The notes under the pieces: generated by a model
Database searches by the model: none
What the model was told of the DNA's origin: nothing
The model's input: the letters and a program-made list of their open reading frames with translations, nothing else
NCBI GenBank assembly: GCA_021234155.1
Contig: JAJEKV010000017.1
Location: forward strand, 5,261,388-5,325,387
Source of the DNA: Isoetes taiwanensis
Taxonomy: Eukaryota > Streptophyta > Lycopodiopsida > Isoetales > Isoetaceae
Length of the DNA: 64,000 nucleotides
Reading direction: 5' to 3'
In this document: positions 55,941 through 64,000 of the stretch, in pieces
How the letters are laid out: the number at the start of each line of letters is the position of its first letter
Numbering within the stretch: position 1 is the first letter of the stretch
Translations under genes and position numbers: made by a program

Positions 55941-57790
55941 TCTTTATATTATAATATAACATGTGTTGCATAGTAAGTATGTCATATTTGAAACCCTAAT
56001 TTGGATAGATTTGAGATGATCAGGTGCATTGATGAGATTTATCGCCGACTTCCCTCCACCATGATTGGCCATGCTCTAATGCGAAGAGGAAAGGGGAAAA
56101 TGAAAGGGAGAAAATGGCAAGTAAAAAGCAAAAGGCCGTGTAAGGGAAGAAAAGGAAAAAGGAAAGCGAAACACGAAAAAGGGAAAGGAAAATAAAGAAA
56201 AAGGACCTTATGAAAAGGAGAAGATCGAAAAGGATGAGGATAGGAGTAAAAGGGAAGTTGAAAAGGGGATGAGGAAAAGGGTAGAGAAAAGGGAAGGGAA
56301 AAGGAAAAGGGAAAAGGAAAGAAAAGGGAAAGGAAAAGGTAAAAGAAAGGGGGAGGAGGAGGGAGTGAAAAGGTACACTGGGAAAGGGGAAGAGTAAAAA
56401 GGTGGGGAAAGGAGAAAAAAGGATGAGATAAAGGCAAAAAGTTTTTGGATAAAAGGGAAAAGAAAATAGAAAAATAGCACAAAAAATAGAAAGGAAAAGT
56501 AAGAGAGAAAATAAAAGGAAAAAATGACACTATGAAAAGGAGAAGAGGGAAAGGGTGAGGATGAGGGAGTAAAAGGGAAGTTGAAAAGGGGATGAGGAAA
56601 AGGGTAGAGAGAAGGGAAGGGAAAAGGAAAGGGAAAAAAAGGAAAATGGAAAGGGAAAAAGGGGGGAGAGGAGGACTACGAAACATATTTGGGAAAGGAG
56701 GAGAGAAAAAAGGTGGGGAAAGGAGAAAAAAGGAAGGGAAAAAGGACACAAAAAAAAAGGAAAGAGAAAAAGGGAGGAGAGAAGGGATGGAAAGGGTAAA
56801 AGGAAAAAGCGAGGGGAGGGGCAAAAGGGAAAAAGGGCATGGGGAAAAGAGGAAGAGAAACGAAGGAGAGAAGCGGAAAAAAGGAAGAGAAAGGAGGGAG
56901 GAAAGGGGAAAGGGAAAAAGAAAAGAACAAATGAGGGAGGAAAGGGAAAGAAAAAGACTACGAGAAAAACGAAAGAGGGAAAGGGTGGGCAAAGGGACAC
57001 TGTAAAAAGGGGAAGAGAAATAAAGGGAAGGGAAAAAAAGACAAGGAGGTTGAAAATAGAAAAGGCAAATGTGAAAAAAGTGGAAGCAAATGGAAAAAGG
57101 CAAAAGGGAAAAAACGGGAGGTAAAATGGAAAAATAGAAAGGGGAGGTGAATAAAAAGGAAGAGCAAAATAGAAAAAGAAAAAGAGAAGGAAAAAAGGAA
57201 AAAGGAGGGGGAGGAGGAAAAAGGTGAAGAAAGGGGAAAAGAGGAGCGAAAAAAGAGAATGAAAAAATAGAAGAGAAAAGGGACATGGCAAAAAAGAGAA
57301 GAGGGAAAGGGTGAGGAAAGGGGAAAACCGAAGGAAAAATGGACATGGAAAAAGGGAAAGGGAAAGAGGGAAAAGAAAAAAGGAGGGGGGAAAAGGAAGG
57401 GAAAAGGGCACTAGAAAAAAAAGGAAGATCAAGATAATGGGCAAAAGAGGAAAAGGGAAGGGAAAAAGGGGAAAAAAGAAAAGGTGGGGAGAAGGAAAGG
57501 GAAAAGGGAAAAAGGAAAGGAAAGGGGAAAGCAGAAAGGAAAACTTAAAAAGAAGGGCACGAGGAAAAGGGGAAGAGGGAAATGGGAAAAGAGACGGGGG
57601 AAAGGGCACAAGGAAAGGGAAAAAGGGCAACCACAAATTGGAGAAAAGGGAAGGGAAAAATAGAAAAGGAAAAATGGGGAAGCAGAAACAAAAAAGAGAA
57701 AAAGAGGAAATGGAGTAATGGAAAAAGAAAAACGTAAATTGAAAAATGTAAAAAGGGAAAAGGGGCAAGGGGGAAATAGGAAAAAAAAAA
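55941..57790 (+). mobile_element. Helitron H12, polypurine, 3' end lost
   Basis: It starts TCTTTATATTATAATATAAC after host GGATCCACA (A^T). The common head follows (AAACCCTAATTTGGATAG, GATTGGCCATGCTCTAATG), then a purine core 56080-57790 that is the reverse complement of the H9/H10 tract. It stops within the part that precedes the type I tail in other copies (GGCAAGGGGGAAATAGG). The tail, hairpin and CTAG are missing, replaced by 139 bp of unrelated DNA. Satellite resumes at a different point of the unit, so this edge is rearranged. The 435-codon and 412-codon minus frames are compositional. Confidence 0.8.
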
Positions 57791-57929
57791 CCCCCAAGCC
57801 TGAAATATACAAGTCTAAGACAAGATATCCAGACATTTAAGACTAGATATTCCCATTGGAATAAACAGCCTTTAAAAGTGCAACCCTAGATAGGATTCGG
57901 TGCAAACAACCTACCCAAGCCTTGAGAAG
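57791..57929. other. 139-bp unique segment replacing H12 3' tail
   Basis: The sequence from CCCCCAAGCCTGAAAT to AAGCCTTGAGAAGG is found nowhere else in the window and separates the truncated H12 core from satellite. No hairpin plus CTAG end is visible. Possible filler DNA from end-joining, or a switched Helitron end. Confidence 0.4.
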
Positions 57930-58661
57930 GAGTGAATAAATAGTAGTAGATGTCATCGTCTCCATAGACGAAATAGAGTATCAACTGCGAATTATTTAGA
58001 GTTCCTGGAGTTTAGCATTAGCCATGGAATAGAATGGATAGAGGATGGAGTGCAGAGATGGTATGGATTCCCTTGTCGTGGGACTTCATTATTGGGATTC
58101 TACTTTTCAAAATAAGCATGCTTTATGTTTACATTTTTTGGATCCACATTCTTCATGTCTGGACACATGTTATGGACAACGTCTAGTATAATCTCCACAA
58201 GGAAATGCTCAACGAGTAAGGTTGAATCGATGCCTTTGAGGTGAATTGCAGAAGCCTCATATTACAAAGAATATAATAAATACAAGATATTTGTGGTTGC
58301 TGGGAGTCGAGCCCAGGTTTCCACGGCCACAACGTGGAATTCTAGCCACTAAACTACAACCACAACAACATAAGGAAACAACTTTAGTAAAACATACGTA
58401 TCCTAATCTTCTAATTGAAGTAAACACAAAGTTTTTGGATTTCTACAAAATATAATCTTTCAATCAGGAGCAAAAACAATATCTACTAGAAACTTATATG
58501 CACGACAATGATGGGCATTTTTATGACATGTAAAATGAGTGGATGTCATGCATTGAATATAGAGTTTTAGATATATTCGTGTTCATAGATGTCATAGAGT
58601 GCCAATTGTGAATGGTTTAGTGTAAAGACAGGTGGGCATTAGCCATTGAATTGGCTTCTAA
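57930..58661. repeat. tRNA-His satellite block, well preserved
   Basis: From AGTGAATAAATAG through the end of a B spacer, an A-type tRNA copy at 58293, and its spacer up to TTGGCTTCTAA, where a CACTA-like element begins. Confidence 0.9.
58293..58363 (-). tRNA. tRNA-His(GTG)-like, near-intact
   Basis: All stems pair and anticodon is GTG. It differs by one base in the D-loop (CTAGCCACT on plus) and one in the variable loop (GGTTTCC). Neither falls in a stem. No T4 close downstream. Confidence 0.45.
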
Positions 58662-61321
58662 CACTAGAGTCGTCACATGATGTACGAAAAGGTGCATTTA
58701 CCACTCACAAGCGTTAAAATTCACATAAAATCAGGGGTTCAATAATCAGTCAAACCCTTCTTATATGTTAATATATGGCAGTCATGTTGCATGGAAAAAA
58801 TATCTAAAAATCTATTGGTCCCCATTCATGAGAGTTACACAGGTAGACCCAAGGGGGTCAAGTCTGTTTCGCTACATATTTAGATAAAGTAAAACTGTCT
58901 CAGCAAGACAATTTTTATGATTTTTTTCATTATTTTTGTATTTTTCTACACGAGTTAGAGAGTAAGACACAAAAAACTGCACCTCAATCCGAGGTCTGAG
59001 AAGGGAGATAGGGTTGTTTGAACATGACAGGGTCAAAACTGCTGCTTGTCCTCTGTGAACCAATACTGGTTTCCAGAAAGCTGTTCCCCAGGAAAATGAA
59101 TTTTGACCCAAAATTTTGAATATAAGTATTAGACAACCTGCTTTATCTAAGAAAAATGTCCATTAGCCTTGATGATGAGGTTTTGATTTTCTTTTATTTT
59201 TTCAATTACAAGTGAATGATAACTTATGTCTATATAGGAGTAAAATGATTCAAAGTCATCCGCAAAAAAATCATATTATGAAAGGTTACCACGATATGGA
59301 ATCACCCCAAAAATAAACACGTAAAAAAAGCATAGCGTTTGTTTTCAAGAAATCAAGAAAGGTTCGTATTACCTGAGACCATTACCGGTCCACCTTCTTT
59401 TTAAAATTAAGAACTCCCTCATGTTAATCAATTTCAGTTTCAATTGCGGGATATAAGCACCTCATGAGCTATCTATTCATTAAAAATAATCAATGCTCCT
59501 GATCTTGTGGTTTAGCATAAACTTTCTAGTGTTCATTCCAAGTTATTTGTTAGAGTACGCGTTCCATGGATTTCATAAACCTACGTATTGAATGGTGAAC
59601 TCAAAACTTGTATTTTTTATCTTCTCAAGTTGTGGACGCAATGCAAAAGAATGAAAAACAAATATAAAAAGCTAGAACTATGAAAAATAAAGATAGACTG
59701 CTATGTCTGTTTCCCATAACCCGATTGGGTTCTGTGGACGTTAAAATTTTCTTCCTTCCTTCCTTCCTTCCTTCCTTCCTTCCTTCCTTCCTTCCTTCCT
59801 TCCTTCCATTGCTGGTCCACATGGCTTATGATCATTCAAGAAGCCAGAACATCCTCATCTTAATTAGTTGGTTGCTAGAATTGCATTATTTAATGGTAAA
59901 GTTGAAGCACAAACAACCGAACCTATATGAATCTCCACTCACCCTTCCAAAAATTATGTTAGAGAAGGTAGAAAATCGCCATATCATTGTATAAGTGACA
60001 GATGAACAATAAATAAAATTGGTAATCATAATTAGAGAGATTTAATTCTATACCCAATTCGTTAATTGTGGACCATAATGGTCCATGCCCATTTATATTC
60101 AAATCTTACATATAGTAGTATGTTATTTTTAACATCAAATTGGAGATCTATGTTGCCAATGAAGCTTGAACCCACAAAAATTATAGTCTATCATGAAAGA
60201 CAAGCTAAAGTTACTATTATTATACCTAAAGTAGGAACTCTTAAGCAGCAAACACGTGTACTAAGTTTATGATAGTAAAAAATAAGAAGATTTCATCGTG
60301 TGTTTTGCACTAAGACGATACAAACTATATTTTAAACTTCTATCACATGTTTCGTCAATCATGAGTTGAAAAAGAATGCTATCTTGCTTTAAAATATGGC
60401 AAGCCTAAGTACAAACCAGAAATGGTCCATGTCTATTTTAAATCAAATCTTGTACATAATATGTTACTTTAACATGAAATTCAAGATCTATGTTGCCAAG
60501 GAAGGGTGACATTCATAAAAAATATTGCCTACCATAAAAGATGAGTTTTTTGTATTATTACCTTAGCTAAACTCTAATTTTGTGTAGTGGCAACCACTTC
60601 TAAATGTAAAGAATACATGGTTATTCACCATATTTAAGTTCATAAAATTCTTTATTATGAATGTATAAGTGGAATGAATGGAGTGCATCATTTATTGCCC
60701 TTAGAAAGCTTATATATGAGTCTAGTTAAACCACGTTAGTTCTATTTTTGTCCTGGATTCTGTATCCAATCTTCTTTAGTGAAAATTGAGATCAACATGA
60801 CTTATAGACATTTCAAAAAATTATTGGACTATAGCTCTTAGAGTTGACAACTTAGGGCCGCAAGTCTTACGTCAAAACTTGTTATAGTAAAGGAGAAACA
60901 ATTCACAACCTCAAATAGCTTTTTTGAGCTAAAAATGGTTTGACGACTTCATATAATGCCATCTAATAGCAACAAAACATGAAAACATGCAAATCAACAT
61001 GTTTTATCATAAAACGTCAATTACTTTCCATTTTAGAAACGTTTGGACCCCTTTATGCTAGAAAGTTTGAAGAATGCAGTTCTGGCCTTGCGTAAAAAAT
61101 GCTGAAAACAATGAAGTTTGGGCAATCACCACAACATATCAGTAAATCTATTGGTCATGAAATTCTCCATGGCCATAAAGAATCGAGTGAAGATTCCAAA
61201 AGTGGTGGTATCTTGTGAAATGGAAATTTCTCTTGTTAGATACCTGGGTTCAAGTGGCAGAGGGTATGCTGGATCAATTCTGGTGGATGAACCCAGAGTA
61301 GTTCCAGTAACAACTCTAGTG
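58662..61321. mobile_element. CACTA-like DNA transposon, non-autonomous, 2.66 kb
   Basis: The left end CACTAGAGTCGTCAC is matched by the inverted right end (CACTAGAGTTGTTAC read from 61321 on minus), 13 of 15 bases. CACTA ends of this form mark the plant CACTA (En/Spm) superfamily, whose members normally leave a 3-bp target duplication. Here the flanks are TAA and CAT, and they come from different points of the satellite unit, so the site was rearranged after insertion. The interior is AT-rich, with no transposase-sized frame. A (CTTC)n run lies at 59751-59808. Small frames (up to 104 codons) have no recognisable domain. Confidence 0.6.
59751..59808. repeat. (CTTC)n microsatellite, about 14 copies
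   Basis: Perfect tetranucleotide run inside the CACTA-like element, preceded by GGACGTTAAAATTTT. The complement of a similar word (GGACATTAAAATATA) flanks the (GGAA)n run at 16147. Confidence 0.9.
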
Positions 61322-61598
61322 CATTAGCCATGGAATAGAATGGATAGAGGATGGAGTGCAGAGATGGTATGGATTTCCTTGTCGTGGGACTTCATTATTA
61401 GGATTCTACTTTTCAAAATAAGCATGCCTTCTGACGGTTTACATTTTTTGGATCCACATTCTTCATGTCTGGACGCATGTTATGAACAACGTCTAGTAGA
61501 ATCTCCACAAGGAAATGCTCAACGAGTAAGGTTGAACGATGCCTTTGAGATGAATTGCAGAAGCCTCATATTACAAAGAATATAAATACAAGATATTT

Positions 61599-61669
61599 GT
61601 GGTTGCTGGGAGTCGAGCCCAGGTCTCCACGGCCACAACGTGGAATTCTAACCACTAAACTACAACCAC
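61599..61669 (-). tRNA. tRNA-His(GTG)-like gene, intact, A/B recombinant context
   Basis: Full cloverleaf with GTG anticodon, identical to the other intact copies. It joins an A-type 3' flank to a B-type 5' flank, as expected from exchange within the tRNA sequence between an A and a B copy. No T4 downstream (CAACCACAAATATCTTG). Confidence 0.5.
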
Positions 61670-62132
61670 AACCACATCCACATCAATATAACTTCAATAC
61701 ATTTACCATCGTGTGAAAAAAGGGATCTTATGATAATTTTGTCACCGAAGAAAACACATAGTCTCTGGATTCCTGTAAACTACAATCCTTCAATCGGAAA
61801 CAAAGCTTCTACCTACTACAAACATATTGCCCAGGGATGTCGTGGATTTTTATCAACGTGTAAATGCGCAGAATTAATGGAGTGAATAAATAGGTGTAGA
61901 TGTCATCGTGTCCATAGACGAAATAGAGTATCAACTGCGAATTATTTAGGGTTCCTGGTGTTTAGCATTAGCCATGGAATAGAATGGATAGAGGATGGAG
62001 TGCAGAGATGGTATGGATTCCCTTGCCGTGGGACTTCATTATTGGGATTCTACTTTTCAAAATAAGCATGCTTTATGACGGTTTACATTTGTTGGATCCA
62101 CATTCTTCATGTCTGGACACATGTTATGGACA

Positions 62133-62183
62133 CCAGGTCTCCACGGCCACAACGTGGAATTCTAACCACTAAACTACAACCAC
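62133..62183 (-). pseudogene. Truncated tRNA-His-like copy
   Basis: It keeps the 5' acceptor, D-arm, anticodon arm (GTG) and the start of the T-stem, but the rest of the T-arm and the 3' acceptor strand are missing, replaced by ATGTTATGGACA of the satellite spacer. Confidence 0.75.
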
Positions 62184-62214
62184 AACAACATAAGGAAACA
62201 ACTTTAGTAAAATA

Positions 62215-64000
62215 CTAGTAATGGTGCCCAGCATTGCTGGGCTATAAGGCAGTTATTGGGTTCAACATAGATTCATATAGCATTAATGATGTGCAATTTG
62301 GGCTTCAAAATTTGTATAGTGTTTTATATCATGGAAACCTTGATGCACTTTCAACACTGGCGTGCCTACAATTCTCTTGCCTTTACATTATTATTTTCTC
62401 TTGTCTTTACATTAGAATAAATAATGTAAAGGCAATATTTGGGTTCAGTAAATGTCAAAAACCTATAAATGATAAAGCCTAAGTATGTCTGTAGCTTTAA
62501 CATAGAAACTGCCAATGAACTTACTCAAATGGATCCATTATGTTGCAATCTCTTCGTCTGCCTCTTTGACGTCACCATGTTGCAAACCCAATATTTGTTG
62601 TTTGGTACCTCGGAACAACTTATATTGTTCTAATACCTTTCAAAATAGCTTTGGTTCATACTCTTGCAACTCATATTGTCCTGACTACTTTCAAAATAGC
62701 TTTGGTTCAAATTCTCGCAACTGTAACTTAGGTGTCATCAATCAATTACTATCAATGAACTACCTTCAAAACCGTAGTATTCAAATTATGTCATTGTGTT
62801 TGCATCATTAATAAGTCTTGTTTGTTTTCTGGCATAGCTTGACAGAAGTTAATATCTCATTAGCATTCAAGGAAAGGTTGTGAAAGTATATATTTTGTTG
62901 TACAACTACAAAAGAATTGAAATCTAAGAATAAGTACAATATTTCACACACTTGATGCATTATTTGATACTTGCATGCAAATGTCTAAGAATGAGTACAA
63001 TATCATAATACAATTGAGGCCTTATTGCTAGTTGCTTGCAAAGGTGGTAACAAAAAAATTAGCTTGCTCAACAATAAAGCATGAGAATAACTATAGGAAA
63101 GTCAAAATTGTATATTCTGGTATTGTGTGTAGTATTCTCGAATAATATTTCATTTCATTTCAGCAATTTTTTTGCAACATCTCATGTATTGCTTCTTCAT
63201 TTCCCAGCGTAAATGGAACATACTTCTTGTTCCATATTGGCATCTCTTAAACATGAAGCAACTCATCATGTAAGAAGTGGAAGCATGAAGGTGTTAATTT
63301 GCATCAAATGCATCATAAAATCATGGATACTTCCATTCATAATTTGGCATTGAAGGATTGAAAGGACTTCCATTCATAACTTGGTAGTCAAGGTTTGAAA
63401 TCTTGTGCACAGTATCACGTGTAAACAGTAAGGGACTGCAAGCAGGATAAAAGAGGCTCAAAGGGAAGAGCATACTTTCAATATAATGTAAGACAACAGC
63501 AGAATAAGTGCTTCATGCATGTCCTTGAGGCATTGCGCTGCAAGCTTGAAGTCTCCGCATTGAACATAGCTTGCAATGATGGCCCCCCAAGATGATTGAC
63601 CATTGAAAACTGCCCCATCATAAAAACAACACCATAAAAGAGACTTAGAAAAGATCTACTCAAAGAAGAGAGAGCTAAAACACATCATGTACTTCTTCTC
63701 GGGCCTCTTCATCAATGTTTTTCAGGTATAGAGTTCAATTTTGTTCCTATCCTGCATTGAATTGCATGTTTTAAGAAAAAAGGAGCAGAACTGATGGTAG
63801 ATTTGTCGCAGCTTCTATCTTTACTTGTGTTGCCTTTTTCGAGGAGAACATACAGAGTTGTGAATATGATCATGTCGTTTGGCGCTAACCATGTTTGAGT
63901 AGATACAGTATATAACAGAAACCATAATTGTGTCTATCAAAAAACAGAAATTCGCCCTGGTTGAAAATGCACCTCCTGTAGTTCAAGAAAAGCCAGATGT
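62215..64000 (-). mobile_element. Helitron H13, 3' end, body runs off the window
   Basis: After host AGTAAAATA the plus strand reads CTAGTAATGGT, then a perfect 7-bp hairpin GCCCAGCATTGCTGGGC (62226-62242), matching the ends of H8 and H11. The 1.76 kb visible body has no purine tract and no 5' terminus before 64000. A 51-bp tandem duplication lies at about 62628-62725 (TTTCAAAATAGCTTTGGTTC twice). The 98-codon plus frame over it shows no recognisable domain; captured gene DNA is possible. The insertion point equals that of H9 and H10. Confidence 0.7.

Larger units (their letters stand above)
61322..62214. repeat. tRNA-His satellite block with A/B hybrid unit
   Basis: It starts at CATTAGCCATGG and contains an intact tRNA copy at 61599. 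The plus-strand left flank of that copy is A-type (AAATACAAGATATTT), but its right flank is B-type (AACCACATCCACATCAATA). A later unit is cut so that ATGTTATGGACA joins a truncated tRNA copy at 62133. The block ends AGTAAAATA. Confidence 0.9.

Noticed and set aside
2208-62214. CRISPR-like array
   Set aside because: The repeats are a kilobase tandem unit with tRNA sequences in plant-like DNA; there are no short regularly spaced repeats with unique spacers, and no cas genes.

Overview
This is nuclear DNA of a land plant (streptophyte), made almost entirely of repeats. The main clue is many minus-strand copies of a plant-type tRNA-His(GTG) sequence. The repeats also carry Helitron termini of the plant kind and one CACTA-type terminus. 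I find no convincing protein-coding gene. The long reading frames on both strands fall in purine/pyrimidine tracts, where stop codons are scarce by composition.

Backbone: about 19 kb, in fourteen blocks, is a tandem satellite with a unit of about 1.03 kb (clearest at 52983-55940). Each unit carries two tRNA-His copies on the minus strand, here called A and B. A to B is about 390 bp and B to the next A about 645 bp. The spacers after A and B share several motifs in the same order, so the unit looks like an old dimer of a roughly 0.5 kb tRNA-plus-spacer monomer. Five copies keep a full cloverleaf (32416, 50132, 54023, 55437, 61599). The copy at 54023 also has a T4 terminator just past its 3' end. 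Copies between 2 and 26 kb are badly eroded; those from 42 kb rightward are nearly uniform.

Invaders: the satellite is broken by at least eleven elements, each with a 1.3-2 kb polypurine/polypyrimidine core. I identify them as non-autonomous Helitrons: they start TC (TCTTATATTATAATG), end with a GC-rich hairpin plus CTAG, and sit between A and T with no target duplication. The purine strand is always the Helitron sense strand. One 5' head recurs with different 3' tails. Pieces lie head-to-tail (1-2207), nested (one inside the terminus of another, 11278-14939), and duplicated together with their satellite (44028 and 47795). A 5.65 kb Helitron without a purine core (26580-32228), a Helitron 3' end at 62215 running off the window, and a 5' end at 22984 are further members.

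Other insertions: a CACTA-like element (58662-61321), a long element with 18-bp inverted ends (34910-41777, itself hit by a Helitron), a roughly 310-bp MITE-like insertion inside one Helitron, a composite insertion at 6107-10484 ending in a triplicated 1 kb repeat, and an unclassified insertion at 16143-18390.

How it fits together: a tRNA-His gene unit appears to have been amplified into a satellite, which became a landing site for polypurine Helitrons; later unequal exchange spread satellite and Helitron together. Family names rest on motifs I read directly. No search was run, and the species is not determinable from the window.
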